The translations under genes were made by a program, and so were the position numbers. The notes beneath the pieces are model-generated. The model was given only the letters and a program-made list of their open reading frames with translations. It made no database searches and was not told the origin of the DNA. A DNA stretch of 55,510 nucleotides. It comes from Methylophilales bacterium LSUCC0135 (GTDB lineage Bacteria > Pseudomonadota > Gammaproteobacteria > Burkholderiales > Methylophilaceae). Positions within the stretch are counted from its first letter, which is position 1. Every line of letters begins with the position of its first letter. The DNA is taken from NCBI GenBank assembly GCA_001704575.1, contig MCAW01000014.1:1-55510 (forward strand), in the 5' to 3' direction. Shown here piece by piece: positions 16,943 to 25,612 of this stretch.

Positions 16943-18724
16943 TTACCGTTTCTTGATGTAAAGATCGGTAATCGTGCCTTCTTTCATCTCGGCCGCAAAG
17001 CATACTGTTTCCGACAATGTCGGATGTGCGTGTATGGTCAGGCCGAGATCGTGCGCATCCGCGCCCATTTCGATCGCCAGCACGGCCTCTGCCAATAACT
17101 CCCCGGCGTTGACGCCGACAATGCCGGCACCGATCAGGCGGTGCGTTTCTTTGTCGAAAATCAGCTTGGTCGCGCCTTCCGAGCGAGCGATGGAAAGCGC
17201 CCGGCCGCTGGCTGCCCAAGGGAACGAGGCCTTGTCGATGGCAATGCCCTTGGCTTTTGCTTCTGTTTCGGTGACTCCTGCCCAGGCCACTTCGGGGTCG
17301 GTGTAAGCGACTGACGGAATGACGGAGGCGACGAACTCGACTTTTTCGCCGGCAATCACTTCGGCTGCCACCTTGCCTTCGTGCGTTGCCTTGTGCGCCA
17401 GCATGGGCTGGCCGACGATGTCGCCGATGGCGAAGATGTGCGGTACGTTCGTACGCATCTGCTTGTCCACAGCGATAAAACCATAGTCATCGACCGCAAC
17501 GCCGGCATTCTCGGCACCAATCAGCTTGCCGTTGGGGCGGCGACCGATGGAGACCAGTACGCGATCGTAGACTTCGACCTCCTGCGGCGCTTCCGTGTTG
17601 CCGTTGACGCCCTCAAAGCGTACATGGATACCGTCTTTTTTCGGTTCCATGGAGGCTACTTTGGTGTTCAGCATGATTTTTTCGAAACGCTTTTCCATGC
17701 GTTTCTGCAATGGGCGCACCAGATCACGGTCGCAGCCCTGAATCAGGCCGTCGGTGAATTCGACGACGCTGACCTTGCTGCCGAAAGCGTCATAGACGGT
17801 GCCCATTTCCAGGCCGATGATGCCGCCGCCGACGACCAGCATGCGCTTCGGGATGTCGGCCAGCGCCAGCGCGCCGGTCGAATCCATGATGCGCGGGTCT
17901 TCAGCCGCGCCGGGGAATTTGGTGGCCTGCGAGCCGGCCGCGATGATGGCGTGCTCGAAACCTATCGTGGTGATCTTGCCGTCCGCAGCCGTGACTGCGA
18001 TCTGGTGCGGGCTGGTGAATTTGCCGATACCCTGCACGACGGTGACACCGCGCTGTTTTGCCATTTGCGCGAGGCCGCCGGTCAGTTTGCCGACGACATC
18101 ATTGGCTTTCCAGTTGCGCAATTGTTCGAGGTCGATCTTCGGTGCGCCGAAACTGACGCCGTGATGGCTGGTTTCTTCGGCTTCAGTGATCACCTTGGCC
18201 GTGTGCAACAGGGCCTTGGACGGAATACAACCGACATTCAGACAAACGCCGCCCAATGTGGCATAACGCTCGATCAGCACGACCTGCTTGCCCAGATCGG
18301 CGGCGCGGAAAGCGGCGGTGTAGCCGCCGGGGCCGGAGCCGAGGACGATGACTTCTGTGTTGATGTTGTTATCCCCAGTGGCGACAGCTGGAGTTGGCGC
18401 TCGAGCAGCAGTCGTTTCTGGTTCCGACTTGGATGCAATAGCTGCCGGCTCGGCAGCCGGTGCTGCTGTGCTGGTCGCTGCACCGGCTTCTTCGACGAGT
18501 AAAATCAGCGAGCCCTTGGCCACCTTGTCGCCGACCTTGACCTTGACTTCCTTTACCGTACCGGCATGCGAGGACGGGATATCCATCGAGGCCTTGTCCG
18601 ATTCCAGCGTGATCAGCGGGTCTTCCTTGGCGATCATATCGCCCGGCTTAACCAGGACTTCGATGACATCGACACTGTCGAAATTGCCGATGTCCGGCAC
18701 TAGAACTTCAATAATCTGAGTCAT
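16943..18724 (-). CDS. lpdA: Dihydrolipoyl dehydrogenase (E3) with N-terminal lipoyl domain
   Basis: The E3 subunit of pyruvate dehydrogenase; it reoxidises dihydrolipoamide with FAD and NAD. The 593-residue protein has an N-terminal lipoyl domain (lipoyl Lys44 in [10 protein letters not shown]), an Ala/Pro linker, and then the flavoprotein beginning [13 protein letters not shown]. The redox disulfide is Cys161 and Cys166 ([13 protein letters not shown]). The NAD domain has [12 protein letters not shown], and the C-terminal HAHPTLSE supplies the active-site His-Glu pair. E. coli E3 lacks the lipoyl domain, but Neisseria and other betaproteobacteria have this arrangement. It is separated from aceF by 153 nt carrying inverted repeats. 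Confidence 0.97.
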   Translation of the reverse strand: MTQIIEVLVPDIGNFDSVDVIEVLVKPGDMIAKEDPLITLESDKASMDIPSSHAGTVKEVKVKVGDKVAKGSLILLVEEAGAATSTAAPAAEPAAIASKSEPETTAARAPTPAVATGDNNINTEVIVLGSGPGGYTAAFRAADLGKQVVLIERYATLGGVCLNVGCIPSKALLHTAKVITEAEETSHHGVSFGAPKIDLEQLRNWKANDVVGKLTGGLAQMAKQRGVTVVQGIGKFTSPHQIAVTAADGKITTIGFEHAIIAAGSQATKFPGAAEDPRIMDSTGALALADIPKRMLVVGGGIIGLEMGTVYDAFGSKVSVVEFTDGLIQGCDRDLVRPLQKRMEKRFEKIMLNTKVASMEPKKDGIHVRFEGVNGNTEAPQEVEVYDRVLVSIGRRPNGKLIGAENAGVAVDDYGFIAVDKQMRTNVPHIFAIGDIVGQPMLAHKATHEGKVAAEVIAGEKVEFVASVIPSVAYTDPEVAWAGVTETEAKAKGIAIDKASFPWAASGRALSIARSEGATKLIFDKETHRLIGAGIVGVNAGELLAEAVLAIEMGADAHDLGLTIHAHPTLSETVCFAAEMKEGTITDLYIKKR

Positions 18725-18745
18725 TCATCTAAACCTTTTTTAAAG

Positions 18746-18872
18746 CCACAGAGCACACAGAGTTCACAGAGCAAACCGGTAGCGCTTTATTAATGGCCTT
18801 TGTTGATTATTGTCAACATCATGGCGCCAGCCATTCGAGAGTTTCTCTGTGGTCTCTGTGAATTCCGTGGCC
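18746..18872. repeat. Inverted CACAGAG-type repeat between aceF and lpdA
   Basis: The left arm (18746-18773) is built from repeated CACAGAG words, and the right arm (18836-18872) is its imperfect reverse complement (CTCTGTGG, CTCTGTGAATTC). Between them lies a small perfect hairpin, TGTTGA-TTATTG-TCAACA (18801-18818). The whole could fold into one long branched stem in the pdh mRNA. CACAGAG-rich intergenic repeats occur in many bacterial genomes. Confidence 0.7.
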
Positions 18873-18877
18873 AAGAA

Positions 18878-20257
18878 TTAAAGTAATAATCTGCGCACGT
18901 CCGACAGCATCATGCGCATATGGCTGGTGAAACGCGCACCATCGGCGCCGTCGATCACGCGGTGGTCGTAGGACAGCGAAAGCGGCAGAATCAGTCGCGG
19001 TTCGAAGCTCCTGGTTTGCGCGTTGTACACCGGCTGCATGGAGGAGCGAGATACGCCCAGAATCGCCACTTCCGGGCAATTGATGATAGGCGTGAACATG
19101 GTGCCGCCGATGCCGCCCAGGCTGGAGATGGTAAAGCAGCCACCCTGCATTTCTTCGACTTTCAGCTTGCGTTCGCGTGCTCTTGCCGAAAGCTCGCCCA
19201 GATCGCGTGCAATATCCAGCACATCTTTCTGGTGCACATCGCGCACGACAGGCACAACAAGGCCATCCGGCGTATCACAGGCGAAGCCGATGTTGTAGTA
19301 GTTCTTCATGATCAGGCTGTCGCCGTCGGCGGAAAGCGAGGCATTGAAGTTCGGGTAGGCCTTGAGCGCATTGACCGAAGCCTTGATCAGGAAAGCCAGC
19401 ATGGTCAGTTTGACACCGCGCTTTTCGGCTTCGCCCTGCATCGATTTGCGGAAGTCTTCCAGATCAGTGATGTCTGCCTCGTCGAACTGCGTAACGTGCG
19501 GCGCCGTCACCCAGTTACGGTGCAGATTGGCGCCGGACAGTTTTTTGATGCGGGATAGCGGTTTGGTTTCGATCTCGCCGAACTGACTGAAGTCGATCAC
19601 CGGCATCGGCAACGCAGAGAGTGCCGCGCCGACACCTGCGCCCATGTTTTCGGTGCGCGGTTTTGCCAGTTCGCCCTTGACGTAGGCCTGAACATCGCTC
19701 TGCAGGATACGGTTCTTGGGGCCGCTGCCCTCTACCAGCGCGAGATTGACACCCAACTCGCGGGCGAACTTGCGCACCGATGGACTGGCGTGCGAAAGCT
19801 TGCCGGAATGCACTACCGGATGCGCGCCGATCGGGTTTGGTGTAGCGGCAGGCTGAATCACCTTGGGCGGTTCAGGTGCCGGGCGGCTGGGTTGCGGAAT
19901 CGCCACCTGGGGTGTTGGCTCTGCTTTGGCCGGTGCTGCCGGTTTTGCGGTTTCAGTTTGCGCTGCTTCTGTTTTCGATGGTTGCTCTGTCTTGGCCGGC
20001 GCTGCTGCCTTGTCTGCGTCGGCGGCTTCAAGCGTCAGGATCAGGGTACCCTGCGCGACCTTGTCGCCCACCCTTGTTTTCACTTCTTTCACCGTGCCGC
20101 TGAACGGACTGGGGATATCCATCGAAGCCTTGTCGGATTCGAGCGTGATCAGCGAGTCATCCTGCTGGATGGTATCGCCGGCCTTTACCAGCACCTCGAT
20201 GACATCGACGCTGTCGAAATTCCCGATATCAGGGACGAGTACTTCCTTGATTGCCAT
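18878..20257 (-). CDS. aceF: Pyruvate dehydrogenase E2, dihydrolipoamide acetyltransferase
   Basis: The core acetyltransferase of the pyruvate dehydrogenase complex. The 459-residue protein has one N-terminal lipoyl domain (Lys43 in [10 protein letters not shown]), a long Ala/Pro/Lys/Thr linker (about 80-150), the peripheral subunit-binding domain (ASPSVRKFARELGVNL) and the catalytic domain. The catalytic motif YDHRVIDGADG is at 430-440, with His432 and Asp436. E. coli has three lipoyl domains; here there is one, with another on E3. It starts 18 nt after the aceE stop with its own Shine-Dalgarno (AGGAGACG) and is co-transcribed with aceE. Confidence 0.97.
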   Translation of the reverse strand: MAIKEVLVPDIGNFDSVDVIEVLVKAGDTIQQDDSLITLESDKASMDIPSPFSGTVKEVKTRVGDKVAQGTLILTLEAADADKAAAPAKTEQPSKTEAAQTETAKPAAPAKAEPTPQVAIPQPSRPAPEPPKVIQPAATPNPIGAHPVVHSGKLSHASPSVRKFARELGVNLALVEGSGPKNRILQSDVQAYVKGELAKPRTENMGAGVGAALSALPMPVIDFSQFGEIETKPLSRIKKLSGANLHRNWVTAPHVTQFDEADITDLEDFRKSMQGEAEKRGVKLTMLAFLIKASVNALKAYPNFNASLSADGDSLIMKNYYNIGFACDTPDGLVVPVVRDVHQKDVLDIARDLGELSARARERKLKVEEMQGGCFTISSLGGIGGTMFTPIINCPEVAILGVSRSSMQPVYNAQTRSFEPRLILPLSLSYDHRVIDGADGARFTSHMRMMLSDVRRLLL

Positions 20258-20275
20258 GTTTGATCGTCTCCTGAA

Positions 20276-22930
20276 TTAAACGGTCGCCGGGTTAGGGCGG
20301 TCAGTGTTGATCTTGTATTTCCTGATGGCTTCTGCGGCCTTGCTTGCCGGCAGCTTGCCTTCGTCCGCCAGTGCCTTGAGGGCAGCCAGCACCACATGGT
20401 GGCGATCGACTTCAAAGAAACTGCGCAGTGCTTCGCGCGAGTCGGAGCGGCCGAAGCCGTCCGTGCCGAGCACAACATAGCGCTGTGGAATGAAGTTGCG
20501 AATCTGGTCGGCAAACGACTTCATGTAGTCGGTCGAAGCAATCACCGGACCTTCTGCCTTGCTCAGGCATTGTCCGACATAGCTTTCCTTCTGCTTCTTT
20601 TCTGGATTGAGCAGATTCCAGCGTTCGACATCGAGACCTTCGCGGCGCAATTCGGTAAAGCTGGTGACACTCCAGATATCTGCGGCGACGCCCCAGTCCT
20701 GCTCAAGCAGTTCTGCTGCTGCGATCACTTCACGCAGGATAACGCCGCTGCCCAGCAATTGGACCTTCGGACCCTTGGCCTTGGATTTTCTGAACTGGTA
20801 CATGCCCTTCAGGATGCCGGCTTCGGTGCCCTTGGGTATTTCCGGATGGCTGTAGTTTTCGTTCATCAGGGTGATGTAGTAATAGACATCTTCCTGATTC
20901 TGCACCATACGGCGCAAGCCTTCCTGAATGATCACTGCCAGTTCGTAGGCAAAGGTCGGATCGTAAGAGACGCAGTTGGGAACGGTGGCGGACAACAGGT
21001 GGCTGTGGCCATCCTCGTGCTGCAAACCTTCGCCGTTCAGTGTAGTGCGACCGGCAGTCGCCCCGAGCAGAAAGCCGCGCGCACGCGAATCGCCGGCTGC
21101 CCAGGCGAGGTCGCCGATGCGCTGAAAACCGAACATGGAATAGAAAATGTAAAACGGAATCATCTGCGTACCGGTCACGCTGTAGGAGGTCGCAGCAGCG
21201 ATCCACGAGGAGAATGCGCCGGCTTCGTTGATGCCTTCTTCCAGAATCTGGCCGTCTTTCTGTTCCTTGTAGAACATGACCTGGTCGGCATCCTGCGGTT
21301 CGTAGAGCTGGCCGACAGACGAGTAGATGCCGAGCTGGCGGAACATGCCCTCCATGCCGAAGGTGCGGGCCTCATCCGGCACGATGGGCACGACGTATTT
21401 GCCGATCTGCTTGTCGCGCACCAGTGTCGACAGGATGCGCACAAAAGCCATGGTGGTGGAAATCTCGCGCTCACCGGTGGAAACCAGCATGTTTTCGAAC
21501 GCCGCAAGTTGCGGTACGGTCAGTTCGTTGCCCTTGCGGCGGCGTGCGGGCACGAAACCACCCATGGCCTCGCGGCGTTCGCGCAGGTACTGCATTTCCG
21601 GGCTGTCTTCGGCCGGGCGGTAGAACGAGAGCTTTTCTACATCTTCATCGGAAATCGGCAGGTCAAAACGATCACGGAACGCTTTCAGCGAAGCGATATC
21701 CATGCTCTTCTGCTGGTGCGTGGTATTCTGGCCTTCGCCAGCCGCGCCCATGCCGTAACCCTTGACCGTCTTCGCCAGAATCACCGAAGGCTGGCCCTTG
21801 TGGTTGACCGCAGCGTGGTAGGCCGCATACACCTTGTGCGGGTCGTGGCCGCCGCGATTGAGGCGCCAGATGTCTTCGTCGGACATGGCGGCGACCATTT
21901 CCTTCAGTTCCGGGTATTTGCCGAAGAAGTGTTCGCGCGTGTAGGCGCCACCCTTCTGTTTAAAGTTCTGGTATTCGCCGTCCAGGCATTCTTCCATGCG
22001 CTTCTTCAGCAAACCGTCCTTGTCCATGGCCAACAGCGGATCCCAGTAGGAGCCCCAGATGACCTTCAGCACGTTCCAGCCGGAGCCGCGGAAATCGGCT
22101 TCGAGTTCCTGGATGATCTTGCCGTTGCCGCGTACCGGGCCGTCCAGGCGCTGCAGGTTGCAGTTAATGACGAAGATCAGGTTGTCGAGTTTTTCGCGCG
22201 CGGCGAGCGAAATCGCGCCTAGCGATTCCGGCTCGTCCATTTCGCCATCGCCGCAGAACACCCAGACCTTGCGGTCGGAGGTGTCGGCGATGCCGCGGTC
22301 ATGCAGGTACTTGAGGAAACGCGCCTGATAGATGCCCTGCAACGGGCCGAGGCCCATGGACACCGTAGGGAACTGCCAGAAATCCGGCATCAGCCAGGGG
22401 TGCGGATAAGAGGGCAGGCCGTTGCCACCGGTCTCCATGCGGAAATTGGAAAGCTGCTCTTCGGTCAGGCGGCCTTCGAGGAAAGCACGGGCGTAGATGC
22501 CGGGCGATGAGTGGCCCTGGAAATAGACGCAGTCGCCGCCGAAATTCTCGTTGGCGGCACGGAAGAAATGATTGAGTCCGACGTCATACAGCGTCGCAGC
22601 GGACTGGAAGCTGGCGATATGGCCGCCGACGCCGGGAGACTTCTCGTTGGCGCGCAGTACGGTCATGATGGCGTTCCAGCGGATCAGCGCACGGATCTTG
22701 CGTTCCATGGTGGGGTCACCGGGCAGTTTCTGCTGCAGGTGCACCGGAATGGTGTTGACGTAGCCGGTGGTGGCGTTGTAAGGCAAATAGGCACCGGAAC
22801 GACGCGCCTTATCAACCATGGTTTCAAGCAAGAAATGGGCGCGCTCGGTGCCAGCATTTTCCAGTACCGAGTCTAATGATTCAAGCCATTCTTGGGTTTC
22901 TTGCTGGTCGATATCGGGGGTTAATGCCAT
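20276..22930 (-). CDS. aceE: Pyruvate dehydrogenase E1 (homodimeric)
   Basis: Decarboxylates pyruvate with thiamine diphosphate and acetylates the E2 lipoyl group. The 884-residue protein is the single-chain AceE type, normal for proteobacteria. The thiamine-binding motif begins GDGEMDEPES and ends in VINCNLQ. Family blocks include GGHIASFQSAATLYDVGLNH-type sequence near residue 105, QGHSSPGIYARA and, near the C-terminus, VLGTDGFGRSDSREALR. It is the first gene of aceE-aceF-lpdA. The start is supported by a GGAG Shine-Dalgarno 7-9 nt upstream. A 283-nt divergent spacer separates it from the aminopeptidase gene; no pdhR-like gene is present in the window. Confidence 0.98.
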   Translation of the reverse strand: MALTPDIDQQETQEWLESLDSVLENAGTERAHFLLETMVDKARRSGAYLPYNATTGYVNTIPVHLQQKLPGDPTMERKIRALIRWNAIMTVLRANEKSPGVGGHIASFQSAATLYDVGLNHFFRAANENFGGDCVYFQGHSSPGIYARAFLEGRLTEEQLSNFRMETGGNGLPSYPHPWLMPDFWQFPTVSMGLGPLQGIYQARFLKYLHDRGIADTSDRKVWVFCGDGEMDEPESLGAISLAAREKLDNLIFVINCNLQRLDGPVRGNGKIIQELEADFRGSGWNVLKVIWGSYWDPLLAMDKDGLLKKRMEECLDGEYQNFKQKGGAYTREHFFGKYPELKEMVAAMSDEDIWRLNRGGHDPHKVYAAYHAAVNHKGQPSVILAKTVKGYGMGAAGEGQNTTHQQKSMDIASLKAFRDRFDLPISDEDVEKLSFYRPAEDSPEMQYLRERREAMGGFVPARRRKGNELTVPQLAAFENMLVSTGEREISTTMAFVRILSTLVRDKQIGKYVVPIVPDEARTFGMEGMFRQLGIYSSVGQLYEPQDADQVMFYKEQKDGQILEEGINEAGAFSSWIAAATSYSVTGTQMIPFYIFYSMFGFQRIGDLAWAAGDSRARGFLLGATAGRTTLNGEGLQHEDGHSHLLSATVPNCVSYDPTFAYELAVIIQEGLRRMVQNQEDVYYYITLMNENYSHPEIPKGTEAGILKGMYQFRKSKAKGPKVQLLGSGVILREVIAAAELLEQDWGVAADIWSVTSFTELRREGLDVERWNLLNPEKKQKESYVGQCLSKAEGPVIASTDYMKSFADQIRNFIPQRYVVLGTDGFGRSDSREALRSFFEVDRHHVVLAALKALADEGKLPASKAAEAIRKYKINTDRPNPATV

Positions 22931-23213
22931 GTAGGAGTCTCCAGGAAACTTTTTAGAGTTGCGATGGGTATAATCAATCAGAAGTTACAGCAGAATCTGA
23001 ATGTCAGTGATTTATTTTTTACTGGTGCAGTACAAGGTCATTCAGGAATTCGAGCCAAGCATTAAATTCAGGCACTGCAGCCAATTCAAGTGCGTTTCAG
23101 AAAGTCGCTATATTGGCTTTTTTGCGGTGTCAGGTCAAGTTGAAGCGCGTAGTAGCGACCTCATAGCCAAGCGCTATGCTACTCAAAATTAAGTAAAAAT
23201 CAGAAGGTGCATC
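22931..23213. other. Divergent intergenic region aceE / M17 aminopeptidase
   Basis: These 283 nt must hold the promoters of the pdh operon (leftward) and of the aminopeptidase gene (rightward). A TATAAT word near 22967 is a possible -10 on the plus strand, but I see no convincing -35 or operator. No credible gene lies here. Confidence 0.6.
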
Positions 23214-24680
23214 ATGTCCGTCAAGCTGAAACAAATCCTCTCGCCTGCCGATGAAAAAGCGCTGGCAAAACACAGCCACATCCTTTTTGTCATGCCGGCG
23301 CAGAAACCCTCGGGGCTGCCGTTTGCGACAACTCTGGAAACACGCCTCAAGCGCGCCAAACAGACTTATGGCGACCTGTTGAAGTCTGCGCTGAGTGCAG
23401 ACCTGCCCAACGGCGCGTTTTCCAGCTGGGTTGCGCTCGATGCTTCGCAAACTGCTTTTCAGCGTCACACCAGCTTGCGCAAGGCACTCAAGCCATTGCT
23501 GGATGAAAAGCCCGAAAGTCTGGCGATTGCAGTATTCGGAGATGAAGGGTTCCGTCAATCGGTAGCTGCAGATGCCTACTATGTTGCGCTGGTCAATGCG
23601 CAGGCCTTGCCTACCCACAAGCGCGATAAAACCAAGCCGCGCCTTCTGAAAACCATACAGCTCTTTGGCGCGGGATTGGCAGATGCCGGCCGGATCAACG
23701 CGCAGGTGGCAGGTAATACGCTTGCCAGAACGCTTACCATGCTGCCGCCCAACGCGCTGACGCCGTCGATTTATCGTGACAAGCTCGTGAGTCTCGCCAA
23801 GGCTCATGGCTGGAAGCACGAAGAGTACGACATGAAAAAACTGGAGAAAATGGGTGCCGGTGCTTTTGTTGCCGTCGCTCAAGGTTCCGAGCCGAGGGAT
23901 GCGGCGGTCGTGCATCTCACGTATGCGCCGAAACAGGCCAAAAAACAGATTGCCCTGGTCGGCAAGGGCATCTGTTTCGATACCGGCGGCCACAATCTTA
24001 AGCCCGCACGCTACATGAATGGCATGCATGAGGACATGAACGGTTCGGCTGTGGCACTCGGCATCCTGCTGGCTGCGAGCGAGCGCCAATTGCCGGTCAG
24101 AGTCGACTGCTGGCTGGCCATCGCGCAGAATCACATCGGCCCGCTGGCTTACAAGCAGAACGATGTCATTACTGCACTCAACGGCAGCACCATCGAGATT
24201 GTCCACACCGATGCGGAAGGCCGTATGGTACTGGCCGATACCCTGACGCTGGCTTCGCGTGCAAAACCTGAATTCATCATGGACTTTGCCACGCTCACCG
24301 GCAGCATGATTGGTGCGCTCGGCACGCGCTACAGCGGTGTGCTCGGCAACCGTCCGGAACTTCTGTGCAAGGCGATGGGGGCTGGCAACGCAGCAGGGGA
24401 ACGCGTGTGCGCCTTTCCGTTCGATGAGGATTACGACGAGGATATCGAAAGCAGCATGGCAGACGTCAAGCAGTGCACGCTCGATTCCGAGGCAGACCAT
24501 ATTCTCGCTGCGCGCTTTCTGCATCAATTCATTGAAGGCGACATCCCCTGGCTGCATGTCGATCTTTCCTCGGCCAACCGCAAGGGCGGGTTAGGCGCGA
24601 TCGCTAGCGATATCAGCGGGTTCGGCGTCGGTTTCGGCCTGCAACTGATCGATACGATGCTGTCGGAGCAAGCGCCCTGA
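23214..24680 (+). CDS. M17-family leucyl aminopeptidase, divergent
   Basis: A 488-residue metallo-aminopeptidase of the PepA class. The metal and catalytic residues can be traced: GKGICFDTGGHNLKP (Lys, Asp and the catalytic Lys), HEDMNGSAVALG (Asp) and HTDAEGRMVLAD (Asp, Glu and the catalytic Arg). The family signature is NTDAEGRL; here its first and last positions are His and Met, and the NGS replaces the usual GGA. This marks a side branch rather than canonical PepA. The N-terminal domain (1 to about 170) is variable as in the family. The start is supported by an AGAAGGTG Shine-Dalgarno. It stands alone, divergent from aceE. Confidence 0.9.
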   Translation: MSVKLKQILSPADEKALAKHSHILFVMPAQKPSGLPFATTLETRLKRAKQTYGDLLKSALSADLPNGAFSSWVALDASQTAFQRHTSLRKALKPLLDEKPESLAIAVFGDEGFRQSVAADAYYVALVNAQALPTHKRDKTKPRLLKTIQLFGAGLADAGRINAQVAGNTLARTLTMLPPNALTPSIYRDKLVSLAKAHGWKHEEYDMKKLEKMGAGAFVAVAQGSEPRDAAVVHLTYAPKQAKKQIALVGKGICFDTGGHNLKPARYMNGMHEDMNGSAVALGILLAASERQLPVRVDCWLAIAQNHIGPLAYKQNDVITALNGSTIEIVHTDAEGRMVLADTLTLASRAKPEFIMDFATLTGSMIGALGTRYSGVLGNRPELLCKAMGAGNAAGERVCAFPFDEDYDEDIESSMADVKQCTLDSEADHILAARFLHQFIEGDIPWLHVDLSSANRKGGLGAIASDISGFGVGFGLQLIDTMLSEQAP

Positions 24681-24702
24681 TCTGAAACAGACTTTTGCCA
24701 TG

Positions 24703-24738
24703 CTCATGAAAATCATGAGTTACAAATAATTTACAAAT
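24703..24738 (+). promoter_or_regulatory. Hairpin and paired TTACAAAT direct repeats upstream of the glycine-zipper gene
   Basis: CTCATGA-AAA-TCATGAG (24703-24719) is a perfect 7-bp hairpin. Two TTACAAAT words follow at 24720-24727 and 24731-24738, 11 bp apart. Direct repeats with a helical-turn spacing are typical of OmpR/PhoB-type response regulators. Without a U-tract the hairpin is a weak terminator candidate. Confidence 0.4.
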
Positions 24739-24821
24739 CATGGTCATCAGGGTTCTGTTTCCCGCCGTTGAGTGAGCACTTGCAGAAATTTGCAGGGACA
24801 TTTGAAAGCGAGGAAATAAAA

Positions 24822-25511
24822 ATGCGTAAAGAGATCATCGTATCTACCTTGTTGGCTGCCGGTTTCTCCCTGCCGGCCATGGCAAATGATGAATATTTCG
24901 ATCAGGCGCGCGTGATCGCCGTAACGCCTCAGTATGAGCGCGTGAATATGCCTGTCGAGAGTTGCCACACCGAATACGTGCGTGAGCGCCATTACAGCAA
25001 TGAACGCTCGCCGGTAGGCGCGATTATCGGCGGTGTTGCAGGCGGCTTGCTCGGCAGCCAGATCGGTAAGGGCAGCGGCCGGGTTGCCGGTGCTGCCGTT
25101 GGTGCCGGGGTTGGTGCCGTCGTCGGCGACCGCATCGGCAACAGCCAGACGACGACTTATGCCAATCGCCCCGTGGAGCGTTGCGTGGTGACAGATAACT
25201 GGCAAACCGTGAGCAAGGGCTATCTCGTCACTTACCATTACAACGGGCGAGATTACACGACCCTGCTCGATCACGACCCCGGCAGAACCATGCCGGTACG
25301 CGTCAGCGTGACGCCGACACATGGCGTTTCCAGCATCGGTTATTACCAGCACAACTACACGTCGCCGACCTACTTTATCCCGGGCCATCCGGTAGCCCAG
25401 CCTTATGCTTACAACATCCAGTTCGACTACCGCAACAATGGCGGCCGCGACTGGAAAAAAGGGTATGACAGGCATCATCGCCATAACGGCAAGGACCGCC
25501 GTTACTACTGA
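24822..25511 (+). CDS. Glycine-zipper 2TM domain protein, exported
   Basis: A 229-residue envelope protein. Residues 1-21 are a signal peptide (RKEIIVSTLLAAGFSLPAMA). A glycine-zipper block at about residues 65-105 (GAIIGGVAGGLLGSQIGKG followed by AAVGAGVGAVVGDRIG) is of the Rickettsia 17-kDa/SlyB type and can insert as a hairpin in the outer membrane. The C-terminal part is Tyr/His/Asn rich. I chose the ATG at 24822 because the signal peptide starts there and GAGGAA precedes it. No lipobox Cys is visible. It is monocistronic, with a terminator downstream. Confidence 0.85.
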   Translation: MRKEIIVSTLLAAGFSLPAMANDEYFDQARVIAVTPQYERVNMPVESCHTEYVRERHYSNERSPVGAIIGGVAGGLLGSQIGKGSGRVAGAAVGAGVGAVVGDRIGNSQTTTYANRPVERCVVTDNWQTVSKGYLVTYHYNGRDYTTLLDHDPGRTMPVRVSVTPTHGVSSIGYYQHNYTSPTYFIPGHPVAQPYAYNIQFDYRNNGGRDWKKGYDRHHRHNGKDRRYY

Positions 25512-25560
25512 TGCAGCATGGATTCAAATGACCGCAGCTTGAAGCTATGTTGCAACAAAC

Positions 25561-25592
25561 AAAAAAGCCGCTGGGGGATCAGCGGCTTTTTT
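25561..25592. terminator. Bidirectional Rho-independent terminator
   Basis: AAAAAAGCCGCT pairs with AGCGGCTTTTTT around a GGGGGATC loop. It separates the rightward glycine-zipper gene from the leftward channel gene, and the A/T flanks allow termination on both strands. Confidence 0.9.
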
Positions 25593-25612
25593 GTTTGCGC
25601 GAGGAGAACGTT

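Noticed and set aside
20396-22222. 608-codon plus-strand frame opposite aceE
   Set aside because: It is a shadow of aceE; no motif and no ribosome binding context.
23130-24557. Long minus-strand open frame (475 codons) opposite the M17 aminopeptidase
   Set aside because: It is a coding-phase shadow of the real gene; composition is Arg/Gly/His rich without any motif, and the plus-strand protein has clear catalytic motifs.
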